From Marinobacterium nitratireducens (lineage in GTDB: Bacteria; Pseudomonadota; Gammaproteobacteria; Pseudomonadales; Balneatricaceae): a stretch of DNA of 64,000 bases. Of the stretch, positions 55,076-64,000 are shown piece by piece. Both the position numbers and the translations under genes were made by a program. How positions within the stretch are numbered: the stretch's first letter is position 1; the number at the start of each line of letters is the position of its first letter. Below the pieces are notes generated by a model. The model was not told the origin of the DNA. It searched no databases and saw only the letters and a list, made by a program, of their open reading frames with translations. Where the stretch lies: assembly GCF_014645375.1 (NCBI RefSeq), contig NZ_BMLT01000006.1:248001-312000 (forward strand), given 5' to 3'.

Positions 55076-55285
55076 TCAGATCGGTATCGCATCCACCACA
55101 TCCGCCGCGGTGTCGATGGCGTCGTCGACCTCGTTGCCGATCACCGGCACTACGGAGATGATGGCGCCGCCGATACGCATCGGCACCGTGACTACCTTGG
55201 TCAGTACGCAGCCGTTGAGCAGTACGACGAGGGCGGCAACGGCCGCCAGCTTCAGGGGGCCGGGGAGACGTGGCTGCTGTTTCAA
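55076..55285 (-). CDS. Small lipoprotein (DUF6726-like)
   Basis: This 69-residue protein has a hydrophobic leader LAAVAALVVLLNGC with a lipobox (LNGC) whose cysteine would be lipidated. The mature part is short and reads VVTVPMRIGGAIISVVPVIG, followed by an Asp-rich C-terminal helix. It uses a TTG start at 55285, favoured by AAAGGA at proper spacing and the absence of an ATG. It resembles small envelope lipoproteins of unknown function found in Pseudomonas relatives. Confidence 0.7.
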   Translation of the reverse strand: MKQQPRLPGPLKLAAVAALVVLLNGCVLTKVVTVPMRIGGAIISVVPVIGNEVDDAIDTAADVVDAIPI

Positions 55286-55437
55286 GCGAATGTCCTTTCG
55301 TGGGCGGGGCCGGCGCGGGCCGGCCCCGCGGCTGATGTACGGGTGAAAAGCGGGGGAGGATAACGCATTTTCCGCGTCAGCTGTATTGCACTCCCGGCGC
55401 CGGCTAGGGGCAGGCTAGCCGTCGGGCAGGCCTGAGG

Positions 55438-55788
55438 TCAGCTGGTGGGGTTGCACTCGACGCGGATGCGCATCTTCAGCACCGGCCGGTGCACCGCATC
55501 GGACAGCACCGTGGTCTGCCCGGGTTCGATAGTGGTCTGGCGGGTTCTGGCGATCTCGGGACCATTGCGGAAGGTGGCTGCGCAGTGCACTGAGCGTGGC
55601 TCGGCGTTGGCCAGGCGGATCCAGGCCATGTTTTCGCTGGAGCCAGCTTCGACGCCGACATCGAGCTCATGCAGCTGCTGTTCGAGTTCGATCGGAAAGG
55701 CGCTGGCGTTGGGGTAGGCGCTCGCGGCCGCTGTGCCTGCCTGGCTCAGCATCAGCAGCAGGCCCGAAAGTGTCAGTAGCGTGCTCAT
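55438..55788 (-). CDS. Hypothetical exported protein
   Basis: This 116-residue protein starts with a signal peptide (LLTLSGLLLMLSQAGTAAASA). The mature part has VRLANAEP-like beta strands and the conserved segment FRNGPEIARTRQTTIEPGQ, with two cysteines (HCAATF and VECNPT) that could form a disulfide. I recall similar small periplasmic proteins in Pseudomonas, some wrongly named phosphoglycerate kinase. No function is known. It appears to stand alone. Confidence 0.7.
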   Translation of the reverse strand: MSTLLTLSGLLLMLSQAGTAAASAYPNASAFPIELEQQLHELDVGVEAGSSENMAWIRLANAEPRSVHCAATFRNGPEIARTRQTTIEPGQTTVLSDAVHRPVLKMRIRVECNPTS

Positions 55789-56022
55789 GGACGGCTCCGA
55801 AAACGGTTCTTGTCACTCCGGCGCTTACCCGGAGTCTGGAAGCAGAAAATCTGTTGGCTTCCCACCGGCTGCAGGCCGGTCAGTCGCAGGTGACTTGCTC
55901 GAACGTCAGTAACGGTAGACCGGCTGCCCGGCGAATGGTGCCCGGCTGCACAGGCTTTGCCGGCGTTACCTTGCCTTCGGCTACACTGAGGGGATTACCG
56001 CCGGCCGCGTGCAGGAGTCCCG

Positions 56023-57954
56023 ATGACCGACCCTCAACCGCCCCAGAGACCCCAGAACCAGCAGAGCCCGCAGAATCAGCAGGGGCCCGGGGGGGCGCCG
56101 CCGCAGATGTCGATGCTGCGGATGCTGGTCTGGTTCTGCGCCGTTATGCTGTTCACCTATTACTGGCTGGATCTGTCCCAGGGACAGCAGCAGGAGCTTT
56201 CCTATTCCCAGTTCAAGGCGCGCGTCTCTGCGGATCAGGTGGAGAGCGTGACGATGCAGGGAGACCGGGTGGTCGGTCAGCTGCGCAGCGCCATCGAGGG
56301 ATCGCCGTCCGGCGACGGGCAGTCGCCGCGAAACCGCTTCGTCACCACTTTGCCTCCGGTCGACGATCCGGAGCTGATACCGTTGCTGGAGCAGCACGAG
56401 GTCGAGGTGCGGGCCCGCTCGGCCGAGGGAACCTGGTGGGCGCGGTTGCTGATCGGCGTGCTGCCCTGGTTCCTGCTGATCGGGCTGTTCTGGTACGCCA
56501 GCGTCAAGATGCAGGAAAAGATGATGGGCGGCGGTGGCGCCGGCGGCCTGTTCGGCTTCGCCAAGTCCCGCGCCAAGCGCTTCAGCAAGGGACAGTCGAA
56601 AATCACCTTCGATGATGTCGCAGGGCTCGAGAACGCCAAGCGCGACCTCGAGGAAATCAGCGACTACCTGCGCGACCCCGGCCACTTTCGCAAACTCGGC
56701 GCCAAGATTCCCCGCGGTATCCTGCTGATGGGGCCGCCCGGCACCGGCAAGACACTGCTGGCCCGGGCGGTCGCCGGCGAGGCCGAGGTGCCCTTTTTCA
56801 GCATCAGCGGTTCCGAGTTCATCGAGATGTTCGTCGGCGTCGGTGCCTCGCGGGTGCGGGACCTGTTCGAGAATGCCAAGAAGGAGGCGCCGGCGATCAT
56901 CTTCGTCGACGAGATCGATTCGGTGGGGCGTGCGCGCGGCACCGGGCTCGGCGGCGGGCACGACGAGCGCGAGCAGACGCTGAACCAGATTCTCAACGAG
57001 ATGGACGGCTTCGAGCCCCACGAGACGGTGGTGGTGCTGGCGGCGACCAACCGGCCCGACGTACTCGATGCGGCGCTGATGCGGCCCGGGCGCTTCGACC
57101 GCAAGGTGACGCTGGATCTGCCGGACCGCCGTGCGCGCCTTTCGATTCTGAAGATACACTCGCGCGAGGTGCCGCTGGCGCAGGATGTGGATCTTGAGCG
57201 TATCGCCGCGCTAACCGTCGGCTTTTCCGGCGCCGACCTCGAGAACCTGATCAACGAGGCGGCGCTGCTGGCCGGACGCAGCGGCGCGGATCAGGTCGAT
57301 ATGGACTGCGTGTTGAAGTCCCGCGACAAGGTGGTGCTCGGCGGAGTGCGCGAAATGGCACTGACCGAGGACGAGAAGCAGCTGGTCGCCTACCACGAGT
57401 CGGGGCACGCGCTGGTGGCGAGCCTGCTGCCCCACGCCGATCCGCTGGACAAGGTCACCATCATTCCGCGCGGGCAGGCACTGGGTATGACCGAGCAGAT
57501 CCCCGAGGAGGAACGGCACAACCTGCGCCAGAGCTACCTGCGTGATCGCATCGCCGTAATGCTCGGTGGCCGGGCGTCGGAGCAGCTCATTTTCGGCGAG
57601 GTCAGCTCGGGTGCGGCCGAGGATCTGAAACAGGCCACTCACCTGGCCCGGCACATGATCAGCCAGTGGGGCATGAGCGACAAGATCGGACCGGTCGCCT
57701 TTCGCCGGGGCGAGGAGCACATTTTCCTGGGGCGCGAAATGGCGCAGCAGCGGGACTTCAGCGAGCACACCGCCGAGGTGATCGACGACGAGGTGAGCCA
57801 CCTGCTGCGCGAGATCGGCGAGCAGGTGGCCAAGCTGCTATCGGACAACCGCGACCGCCTCGAGGCGCTGGCGCAGGCGTTGTTGCAGAAGGAAACGCTG
57901 CAGGCGGACGAGATCCGGGCCATTCTCGATACGGCGAAATCAGCTGCGCTCTGA
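56023..57954 (+). CDS. ftsH: ATP-dependent zinc metalloprotease FtsH
   Basis: This 643-residue membrane-bound AAA protease has two N-terminal transmembrane segments (about 31-48 and 141-159) around a short periplasmic domain. The AAA domain follows with Walker A GPPGTGKT at 237-244 and Walker B IIFVDEID, then the zinc motif HESGH at about 457-461. It degrades membrane and regulatory proteins. The first 28 residues are rich in Pro and Gln ([17 protein letters not shown]), unlike the housekeeping FtsH. It is not next to rlmE/folP, so it is probably a second FtsH paralogue. CAGGAG precedes the ATG. Confidence 0.93.
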   Translation: MTDPQPPQRPQNQQSPQNQQGPGGAPPQMSMLRMLVWFCAVMLFTYYWLDLSQGQQQELSYSQFKARVSADQVESVTMQGDRVVGQLRSAIEGSPSGDGQSPRNRFVTTLPPVDDPELIPLLEQHEVEVRARSAEGTWWARLLIGVLPWFLLIGLFWYASVKMQEKMMGGGGAGGLFGFAKSRAKRFSKGQSKITFDDVAGLENAKRDLEEISDYLRDPGHFRKLGAKIPRGILLMGPPGTGKTLLARAVAGEAEVPFFSISGSEFIEMFVGVGASRVRDLFENAKKEAPAIIFVDEIDSVGRARGTGLGGGHDEREQTLNQILNEMDGFEPHETVVVLAATNRPDVLDAALMRPGRFDRKVTLDLPDRRARLSILKIHSREVPLAQDVDLERIAALTVGFSGADLENLINEAALLAGRSGADQVDMDCVLKSRDKVVLGGVREMALTEDEKQLVAYHESGHALVASLLPHADPLDKVTIIPRGQALGMTEQIPEEERHNLRQSYLRDRIAVMLGGRASEQLIFGEVSSGAAEDLKQATHLARHMISQWGMSDKIGPVAFRRGEEHIFLGREMAQQRDFSEHTAEVIDDEVSHLLREIGEQVAKLLSDNRDRLEALAQALLQKETLQADEIRAILDTAKSAAL

Positions 57955-57988
57955 ACGCCGATTACAACCACTGCCTGGAGGAAAGGGC

Positions 57989-58462
57989 ATGCCTGTCGAT
58001 GTCGCGTTACTGAGCCTGGACAATCCGGTGTTCCATACCTACGTCCTGACCGCCAGCCTGATGATCCTGAAGCTGATGCTACAGCCCTGGATGACGGTGT
58101 ACCGGATGCTGCATATCAAGGGGGGCTTTCGCAGCCCCGAGGATGCCCGTCGCAGTCCGATGAATCCGCAGCCGGACGCGTCTCAGCTCGAAGCCAACGA
58201 ATACGTCGAACGTTCCCGGCGTATCAATCTGAACGACCTCGAAAGCATTCCGGCCTTCCTCGTCGCCGGCCTGTTGCTGGTGCTGGTGGAGCCGTCGCCA
58301 CTGCTGGCGCAGGGGCTGATGTGGGGCTATGTCGTGGCACGGGCCGCGCACTTCCTTGCCTATATAACGGCCCAGATACACGATATCCGGGCCACCTTCT
58401 GGACCCTGAGTTCGCTGGCGGTCATTGCAATGATTGTCTGCGTGCTGCTCAGAGTGCTTTGA
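57989..58462 (+). CDS. MAPEG-family membrane protein
   Basis: This 157-residue protein shows four hydrophobic segments and the MAPEG signature ERSRRINLNDLESIPAFLVAG together with YVVARAAHFLAYITAQ. Family members include microsomal glutathione transferases and eicosanoid enzymes; bacterial ones are mostly uncharacterised and may conjugate glutathione to toxic lipophilic compounds. It starts 35 bases after ftsH with GGAGGAAAG, so it may be cotranscribed. Its 3' end overlaps the convergent LysR gene by 14 bases. Confidence 0.87.
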   Translation: MPVDVALLSLDNPVFHTYVLTASLMILKLMLQPWMTVYRMLHIKGGFRSPEDARRSPMNPQPDASQLEANEYVERSRRINLNDLESIPAFLVAGLLLVLVEPSPLLAQGLMWGYVVARAAHFLAYITAQIHDIRATFWTLSSLAVIAMIVCVLLRVL

Positions 58463-59393
58463 CTTCATCAGCCAGGGCATCGCGCAGGCACTGGACGAAA
58501 GCGTCGACGACGATATTGCGTTCGGCCTTGGGTTTGGTGATGGCGCAGAAGGTATTGGAGTAGCTGAGCTGCTGCTTGAGAATCGGCTGCAGTTCATCGC
58601 CCCAGCCCCAGTTCCTCACCAGGTGACGCGGCAGAAAGCCGAGGTAGCGGCCGGTCAGTATCAGCGTCGCGCGCGCTTCCTGATGGTGCGCCGAGACCTG
58701 CTTGTTCCAGGCCGCCATGCTCGGGTGCAGTTCACGTCCCGGTTGTAGCCGCGGGGATTCGACGAAATTGTACCGTTGCAGGTCTTCGAGGCGGATCTCG
58801 CTGTCGGGGATGCCGTGCAGCGGATGACCACGGCCGCAGTAGAGCGACATCTGCTCGTCGTATAGCTTGAGCGAGCGCAGCCCCGGAACTTCGTACGGCA
58901 GTACCGTGATGCCGAGCTGGACGCGGCCGTCGAGCACAGCCGGCACCACGTCGTCCGAGGCCATGGTCGATATCCGCATTCGCACCTCCGGAGCCCTGTC
59001 GGCGAAACGGCCCAGCGCCTGGACGATGAAGGCCCGCGGCAGGCCCAGCATATGCTCGGCGCAACCCAGGTGCAGGTGGCCGAGAATACGGTCGTGGGAG
59101 TGGTTGACCCGGTTGCGGAACTGATCCAGCGCCGCCAGCAGTTCCTGGGTGGCCTCGTAGACCACCTTGCCCTGTTCCGTCAGGCTGAAGCCGGCGCGGC
59201 CGCGCTCGCACAGGCGCATGTCGAGCCGCTTTTCCAGATCGGCGATATAGTTGCTGATGGTGGAGTTGGCCAGATTCAGCTCCACCTCGGCGGCGGTGAA
59301 GCCGCCGCAATCCGCCACCGACTTGAACACCCGCAGCAGCCGCAGATCCAGATCCGCGAGCTGGCCCGAAATCGCCGTCTTGCGCTTGCCCAT
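58449..59393 (-). CDS. LysR-family regulator of the adjacent dehydrogenase/aminotransferase operon
   Basis: This 314-residue LysR-type regulator has the HTH at about residues 15-75 (LRLLRVFKSVADCGGFTAAEVEL, NSTISNYIADLEKRLDMRL) and an effector domain. I chose the ATG at 59393, because upstream codons lie in the divergent promoter region and show no resemblance. It is transcribed away from the semialdehyde dehydrogenase and aminotransferase genes, with 148 bases between the start codons, and is likely to control them. It converges on the MAPEG gene with a 14-base overlap. Confidence 0.87.
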   Translation of the reverse strand: MGKRKTAISGQLADLDLRLLRVFKSVADCGGFTAAEVELNLANSTISNYIADLEKRLDMRLCERGRAGFSLTEQGKVVYEATQELLAALDQFRNRVNHSHDRILGHLHLGCAEHMLGLPRAFIVQALGRFADRAPEVRMRISTMASDDVVPAVLDGRVQLGITVLPYEVPGLRSLKLYDEQMSLYCGRGHPLHGIPDSEIRLEDLQRYNFVESPRLQPGRELHPSMAAWNKQVSAHHQEARATLILTGRYLGFLPRHLVRNWGWGDELQPILKQQLSYSNTFCAITKPKAERNIVVDAFVQCLRDALADEVKAL

Positions 59394-59541
59394 TCTTAAT
59401 ACCTTTGAAAATGCAAATGTAACGCCATTGAAGTCATTATATAAAGCAATGAAACAGCTTTGTATAAATAGTACCCATACAAGGCCACGCGCTGACCGCG
59501 GTAACGGCCCGAACCCCATAACACGAGGAGGCTACCCCAGC

Positions 59542-61005
59542 ATGAGCATCCAGCTTCGAGACAGCAGCCTGCTGAAGACCCAGGGCTACATCAACGGCCA
59601 GTGGGTCGACGCCGACAACGGCGCGACGTTCGACGTCTTCAATCCGGCCACCGGCGAGAAAATCGCCGAAGTCGCGAGCCTTGGCGCCGACGAAACCCGT
59701 CGCGCGATCGAGGCGGCTGAAGCCGCGATGCAGGACTGGAAGGCCCGCCCGGCCCGGGAGCGCTCGGTGGTACTGCGTCGCTGGTACGACCTGATCATGG
59801 CCAACCAGGAAGATCTGGCGATCCTGATGACGCTGGAGCAGGGCAAGGTGCTGGCCGAATCCCGCGGCGAAGTCGCCTACGGTGCCTCCTTCGTCGAGTG
59901 GTTCTCCGAGGAAGCCAAGCGCGTCTACGGTGACGTTATCCCGGCGCCGCAGACCGACCGCAAGGCGATCGTCGTCAAGCAGCCGGTGGGTGTCGTGGGC
60001 GCCATCACGCCCTGGAACTTCCCCAACGCCATGATCACCCGCAAGGCGGCGCCGGCGCTGGCGGTAGGCTGCGCCATCGTGCTCAAGCCTGCGGCCGAAA
60101 CGCCGCTGTCGGCGCTGGCGCTGGTGGAGCTGGCCGAGCGTGCCGGCCTGCCGGCGGGGCTCTTCAGCGTCATTACCGGCAAGGACTCGCGCGCCATCGG
60201 CGGCGAGCTGACCTCCAACCCGACCGTCAGAAAGGTGACGTTCACCGGCTCCACGCCGGTCGGCAAGTTGCTGATGAAGCAGAGCGCCGAAACCGTCAAG
60301 CGCACTTCGATGGAGCTGGGTGGCAACGCACCGGTGCTGGTGTTCGACGATGCCGACCTCGATGTCGCGGTTGCCGGCGCCCTGGCGGCCAAGTACCGCA
60401 ACTCCGGCCAGACCTGCATCTGCGCCAACCGGATTCTGGTACAGGACAGCATCTACGACGCCTTCGTCGAGAAGTTCGTCGAGAAGGTCCGGGGCTTCCG
60501 TCTCGGCAACGGCCTGGACGAGAACGCCACCCACGGACCGCTGATCACCGCCAAGGCGGCGAGCGGCATCCAGGACCTGGTCGACGATGCGGTGGAGAAG
60601 GGCGCGACCCTGAATACCGGTGGGCGTCAGGATGATCTGGGCGAGTGCTTCTACCAGCCGACGGTGCTGAGCGGTGTCACCGACAACATGCGCATCGCCC
60701 GCGAGGAGATCTTTGGCCCGGTGGCGCCGATTTTCCGTTTCAGCGACGAGGCCGAGGCCGTTCGCATGGCCAACGATACCGAGTTCGGACTCGCGGCCTA
60801 CTGCTTCACCCGCGACGTCGGCCGCGTCTGGCGCGTCAGCGAAGCGCTGGAGTACGGCATGGTGGGGGTCAATGAAACCGCGCTTGGGTCCGATGTCACG
60901 CCGTTTGGCGGCATGAAGGAATCCGGGCAGGGGCGTGAAGGCTCCAAATACGGCCTCGACGACTATCTCGAGATCAAATACATCTGCATGGGCGGTCTCG
61001 CCTGA
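59542..61005 (+). CDS. gabD: NAD(P)-dependent succinate-semialdehyde dehydrogenase family protein
   Basis: This 487-residue aldehyde dehydrogenase follows the GabD pattern: GAITPWNFPNAMITRKAAPALAVGC, VLKPAAETPLSALAL, MELGGNAPVLVFDDADLD, and the cysteine in NSGQTCICANRI. It would oxidise succinate semialdehyde or a similar omega-oxo acid. It is paired with a class III aminotransferase 25 bases downstream, as in GABA or other omega-amino acid breakdown. The start at 59542 follows ACGAGGAGG. It is the first gene after the divergent LysR gene. Confidence 0.9.
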   Translation: MSIQLRDSSLLKTQGYINGQWVDADNGATFDVFNPATGEKIAEVASLGADETRRAIEAAEAAMQDWKARPARERSVVLRRWYDLIMANQEDLAILMTLEQGKVLAESRGEVAYGASFVEWFSEEAKRVYGDVIPAPQTDRKAIVVKQPVGVVGAITPWNFPNAMITRKAAPALAVGCAIVLKPAAETPLSALALVELAERAGLPAGLFSVITGKDSRAIGGELTSNPTVRKVTFTGSTPVGKLLMKQSAETVKRTSMELGGNAPVLVFDDADLDVAVAGALAAKYRNSGQTCICANRILVQDSIYDAFVEKFVEKVRGFRLGNGLDENATHGPLITAKAASGIQDLVDDAVEKGATLNTGGRQDDLGECFYQPTVLSGVTDNMRIAREEIFGPVAPIFRFSDEAEAVRMANDTEFGLAAYCFTRDVGRVWRVSEALEYGMVGVNETALGSDVTPFGGMKESGQGREGSKYGLDDYLEIKYICMGGLA

Positions 61006-61030
61006 TTCGCGGCGCAGAAGGAGTACAGAC

Positions 61031-62380
61031 ATGAGCAACATCATCTACCCGACCACCAACTTCACCGCCACCGAGCAGCTGACCATCGATCGCGGTGAAG
61101 GCGTCTACGTCTACGACAGCAACGGCAAGCAGTACCTCGAGGGTCTTGCGGGCCTGTGGTGCACCTCGCTCGGTTACGGCAACCAGGAGCTTATCGAGAC
61201 CGCTTCCGAGCAGATGGGCAAGCTGGCCTACTCGCACATGTTCGGCGGCAAGACCCACAAGGTGGGTCAGGAGCTGGCCGAGCAGCTGAAGGACATGGTA
61301 CCGGTCGAGAACGCCAAGGTGTTCTTCGGCAACTCCGGCAGCGACGCCAACGATACCCACATCAAACTGCTGCACTACTACTTCAATGCCATCGGCAAGC
61401 CGGAAAAGCGCAAGATCATCGCCCGCGAGCGCTCCTACCACGGCGTCACCGTGGCCGCGGCCTCGCTGACCGGTCTGCCGGTCAACCAGACCAACTTCGA
61501 CCTGCCGGTCGAGGCCCTCGGCATCCTGCGCACCGACGCGCCGCACTACCTGCGCGGCGCGCTGCCGGGCGAGACCGAGGCGGATTTCGTCGAGCGCATC
61601 ACCACAAACCTCGAGCAGCTGATCCTGCGTGAAGGCCCGGATACCATCGCCGCCTTCATCGCCGAACCGATCACCGGCGCCAGCGGCGTCATCGTGCCGC
61701 CGGACGGCTACTACGAGAAGGTGCAGGCGATTCTGAACAAGTACGACATCCTGTTCTGGGCCGACGAGGTCATCACCGGCTTTGGTCGCACCGGTCAGGA
61801 TTTCGGCTGCAACACCATGGGCATCGAGCGCCCGGCGCTGATGACGCTGGCCAAGCAGCTCTCTTCCGCCTACATGCCGATCAGCGCCTCGGTGATCCGC
61901 GGCGACCTGTACGAAGCCATGATCGAGCCGAGCAACAAGCTGGGCGTGTTCGGCCACGGCTACACCTACTCCGGGCACCCGGTGGCCTGTGCAGTGGCGC
62001 TGAAGGTGCTGGAAATCTACAAGCGCGACAATATCTTCGCCCGCGCCGCCGAGCTCGGCGACTACCTGCAGCGCCGTATCGGCGAATTCGCCGACCACCC
62101 GCTGGTGGGTGAAGTGCGCGGTCGCGGCATGATCGGCGCCATCGAGCTGGTGGCCGACAAGGCGACCAAACAGTCCTTCGAGGGCGGTGTGGTCGGCGGC
62201 TTCATGCAGCGTGCCTGCGAGAAGCACGGCCTGATCCTGCGCGCGGTCGCCGGCAATAGCCTGGCCTTCTGCCCGCCGCTGATCATCACCGAAGCTCAGA
62301 TCGACGAAATGATGGAGAAGTTCGGCAAGGCCCTGGCCGAGACCCAGGACTTCGTCACCCGCGAAAAGCTGGTCGCCTGA
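61031..62380 (+). CDS. Class III (omega-amino acid) aminotransferase
   Basis: This 449-residue PLP enzyme has the family features GVYVYDSNGKQYLEGLAGLWC, NSGSDANDTHIKL, YHGVTVAAASLTG, the Asp-Glu-Val of WADEVITGFGRTG and the PLP lysine in LAKQLSSAYMP. It is closer to the pyruvate-dependent omega-aminotransferases (SpuC type) than to GabT, judging by length and the GLWCTSLGYG segment. The amino donor may be GABA, beta-alanine, putrescine or another omega-amine. It forms an operon with the semialdehyde dehydrogenase and is followed by a strong terminator. Confidence 0.88.
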   Translation: MSNIIYPTTNFTATEQLTIDRGEGVYVYDSNGKQYLEGLAGLWCTSLGYGNQELIETASEQMGKLAYSHMFGGKTHKVGQELAEQLKDMVPVENAKVFFGNSGSDANDTHIKLLHYYFNAIGKPEKRKIIARERSYHGVTVAAASLTGLPVNQTNFDLPVEALGILRTDAPHYLRGALPGETEADFVERITTNLEQLILREGPDTIAAFIAEPITGASGVIVPPDGYYEKVQAILNKYDILFWADEVITGFGRTGQDFGCNTMGIERPALMTLAKQLSSAYMPISASVIRGDLYEAMIEPSNKLGVFGHGYTYSGHPVACAVALKVLEIYKRDNIFARAAELGDYLQRRIGEFADHPLVGEVRGRGMIGAIELVADKATKQSFEGGVVGGFMQRACEKHGLILRAVAGNSLAFCPPLIITEAQIDEMMEKFGKALAETQDFVTREKLVA

Positions 62381-62462
62381 TCGCAACGCGTACCCACATC
62401 CGGCCTGTCCCCCGCCTCTGGACAGGCCGGTGAGATCGGACTTGCACCCCGGTCACCCTTGG

Positions 62463-62491
62463 ACCGCCGAAGCCTTTCGGCGGTTTTTTTT
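62463..62491 (+). terminator. Intrinsic terminator after the aminotransferase gene
   Basis: ACCGCCGAA and TTCGGCGGT form a perfect stem with a four-base loop, followed by a run of T. It lies about 80 bases after the stop codon. Confidence 0.9.
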
Positions 62492-62540
62492 GTCTATGGA
62501 TATATTTTCAACCGCGATCGCCTTGCAGTAGCCGACTCAT

Positions 62541-62611
62541 TGATGGGTTAGGCCGCGTCAACGTCGCTGAAAGCGTTAAACAGAGTGCCAGTGCAGCTCC
62601 ACCCATCCTAC
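62541..62611. repeat. Partial copy of the GTAGGATGGGTG repeat family
   Basis: TGATGGGTTAGGCCGCGT at the left and CACCCATCCTAC at the right match parts of the copies at 35276 and 47698. The left end of the full element is missing. Confidence 0.55.
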
Positions 62612-62641
62612 TTTTGGCTCCTGGATTACCGCTAGTCTGTG

Positions 62642-62806
62642 ATGAACCTTAAATATCTGCTCTGGCTGATACCGCTGCTGTTGCTGTTGATGCTACTGAA
62701 CCCGCGTTCGCAGGAACCGCAGCGGACGGGACTCTCAGTTCCCGAGCGGGCGGCGTGTTCACCATCCGTGGCGGCTGACCTGCGTCCTGGGGTATTGTCT
62801 CGGTAA
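62642..62806 (+). CDS. Possible small membrane protein
   Basis: A 54-codon frame begins MNLKYLLWLIPLLLLLMLLN, a perfect single transmembrane segment, and continues PRSQEPQRTG into a short polar tail. The ribosome-binding site is weak and I do not recognise the protein. It ends 25 bases before transaldolase. It may be a real small membrane protein or chance. Confidence 0.3.
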   Translation: MNLKYLLWLIPLLLLLMLLNPRSQEPQRTGLSVPERAACSPSVAADLRPGVLSR

Positions 62807-62831
62807 GGCTGTCATCTAACAGGAGAGTGCC

Positions 62832-63800
62832 ATGCCCAATCTGCTCGAGCAGCTGAAACAGCTGAGCACGGTGGTCGCCGATACCGGCGATCTCGATGCC
62901 ATCCGCCGCTTCGCCCCCGAGGATGCGACCACCAATCCGTCGTTGATCCTCAAGGCGGTGCAGTCGGGCCAGTACGACGCCCTGCTGCAGGAGATACTCG
63001 CCGCCGCCCGCGAGCACAGCGGCAGCCCGGAAGAGGCCATCGACGACGCCTGCGATCGCTTGGTGGTGGCCATGGGGACGCTGATTCTTCAGCATGTGCC
63101 GGGCCGGGTTTCAACCGAGGTCAATGCCCGCCTGTCGTTCGATACCGATGCCAGCATCGCCAGGGCACGCCGTCTGGTGGCGTTGTACGAGGAGGCGGGG
63201 GTGTCGCGCGACCGCATCCTGATCAAGCTGGCGGCGACCTGGGAAGGCATCCGCGCCTGCGAGGCGCTCGAGCGCGAAGGCATCGAATGCAACATGACGC
63301 TGATTTTCAGCTTCGCCCAGGCGCGGGCCTGCGCCGAGGCCGGGGCCTTCCTGATCTCGCCGTTCGTCGGCCGCATTCTGGACTGGTACCGCAAGGCCAA
63401 TCCCGGCACGGAATACGCGCCCGAACAGGAACCCGGAGTGCTGCAGGTGCGCGATATCTATCGTTATTTCCGCCATCACCGTTACCCGACGGTGGTGATG
63501 GGGGCGAGCTTTCGCAACAGCGGCGAGATACTGGCGCTGGCGGGCTGCGACCGGCTGACCATCAGCCCGGCGTTGCTGGAAGAGCTGTCTCACAGCGAGG
63601 GCAGGGTGCTGCCGGTGCTTGCGGACCACGGCGAACGCGAGGCGCGCCCGTCACCCATCGGCGAAGCCGAGTTTCGCTGGCAGCTGAACGAGGATGCGAT
63701 GGCCACTGAAAAGCTCGCCGAGGGCATTCGTGGCTTCGAGGCGGACCAGCTCAGGCTCGAAGCGCTGCTGCGCGAAAGGCTGCGCGCGCAGGGGCGCTGA
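62832..63800 (+). CDS. tal: Transaldolase B
   Basis: This 322-residue enzyme moves a three-carbon dihydroxyacetone unit in the non-oxidative pentose phosphate pathway. The Schiff-base lysine is Lys132 in [11 protein letters not shown], at the same number as in E. coli TalB. Other conserved segments are [35 protein letters not shown] and [11 protein letters not shown]. Compared with E. coli, the protein starts [20 protein letters not shown], nearly identical in pattern. AGGAGAG precedes the ATG. Confidence 0.96.
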   Translation: MPNLLEQLKQLSTVVADTGDLDAIRRFAPEDATTNPSLILKAVQSGQYDALLQEILAAAREHSGSPEEAIDDACDRLVVAMGTLILQHVPGRVSTEVNARLSFDTDASIARARRLVALYEEAGVSRDRILIKLAATWEGIRACEALEREGIECNMTLIFSFAQARACAEAGAFLISPFVGRILDWYRKANPGTEYAPEQEPGVLQVRDIYRYFRHHRYPTVVMGASFRNSGEILALAGCDRLTISPALLEELSHSEGRVLPVLADHGEREARPSPIGEAEFRWQLNEDAMATEKLAEGIRGFEADQLRLEALLRERLRAQGR

Positions 63801-63817
63801 TACTTGCGGCCTGGTGT

Positions 63818-64000
63818 TCAGGTGGGATGGATGCAGTCGTTCTCGTGACGACGCACCTGGACGGTGGCCTGGAACAGCAGGTCGTTGACGTCGCGCAGCC
63901 GGCGGCTCAGTTCGCGCGCCAGGTTCATGTAGATCATGGTGTACTGGCTCGGGTCCTTCTCGTATAACTCGTGCAGCGCCGAGGCCGAAAGCTCGATGGC
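63818..64000 (-). CDS. C-terminal end of a cyclic-nucleotide-binding-domain-like protein (cut by window edge)
   Basis: The last 60 codons read in one open frame to a stop at 63818. They contain SASALHELYEKDPSQYTMIYMN followed by LARELSRRLRDVND, which resembles the helix after a cyclic-nucleotide-binding domain (DP-x-x-Y...NLARE-x-SRRLR). The N-terminal part is outside the window. It runs towards the transaldolase gene. The family call rests on this short segment only. Confidence 0.6.
   Translation of the reverse strand, partial: AIELSASALHELYEKDPSQYTMIYMNLARELSRRLRDVNDLLFQATVQVRRHENDCIHPT

Overview
The window comes from a high-GC gammaproteobacterium. The ferulate genes (ech, vdh, fcs), the glutathione-independent formaldehyde dehydrogenase and several single genes look Pseudomonas-like. 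The abundance of TRAP transporters and sulfatases suggests a marine or estuarine member of the Pseudomonadales/Oceanospirillales. The genus is inference. No rRNA, tRNA, phage, transposase or CRISPR array was seen.

Layout. About 2.5-17 kb is a complete route from 3-hydroxyanthranilate to central metabolites: 3-hydroxyanthranilate dioxygenase, ACMS decarboxylase, semialdehyde dehydrogenase, RidA-type 2-aminomuconate deaminase, 4-oxalocrotonate decarboxylase, hydratase, aldolase and acylating acetaldehyde dehydrogenase. They lie in two divergent arms around a LysR gene, together with a TSUP exporter, a TAXI-type TRAP transporter and a sulfatase. A Crp-like regulator and ilvD (17-20 kb) separate this from the next block. 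About 20-43 kb is a hydroxycinnamate region: LysR, porin, TAXI protein, fused TRAP permease, sulfatase, DUF3237 protein, then ech-vdh-fcs-acd, a MarR regulator, and a second operon with another TAXI protein, enoyl-CoA hydratase, ADP-forming acyl-CoA synthetase, SDR, thiolase-like protein and DUF35 protein. About 43-55 kb is mostly on the minus strand: TAXI protein, fused TRAP permease, a phosphonate-monoester-hydrolase/sulfatase-like enzyme, an alpha/beta hydrolase, an NTF2-like protein, protocatechuate 4,5-dioxygenase subunits ligA and ligB, formaldehyde dehydrogenase and a LysR protein with two HTH domains. From 55 kb on there are housekeeping and unrelated genes: a small lipoprotein, FtsH, MAPEG, a LysR/semialdehyde dehydrogenase/aminotransferase group and transaldolase.

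The main message is a cassette used three times: TAXI binding protein, fused TRAP permease, then a formylglycine-type sulfatase/alkaline-phosphatase-superfamily hydrolase with stop-start overlaps or very short gaps. Each copy lies next to a different aromatic-ring pathway. I infer an island for uptake, desulfation and mineralisation of sulfated aromatic compounds: one arm for an aminohydroxybenzoate sulfate, one for hydroxycinnamate sulfates such as zosteric acid, and one for a protocatechuate-type compound. Two sets of short dyads support co-regulation. TAGTTA-N7-TAACWA stands before three operons of the hydroxycinnamate block, and a GATATAG/TATATCC dyad stands before the 3-hydroxyanthranilate operons.

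The region is also rich in noncoding repeats: a composite REP array at 43.0-43.7 kb, an 11-copy heptamer array at 45.1 kb, a 141-bp hairpin element between ech and vdh, and several copies of an element bounded by GTAGGATGGGTG inverted ends.
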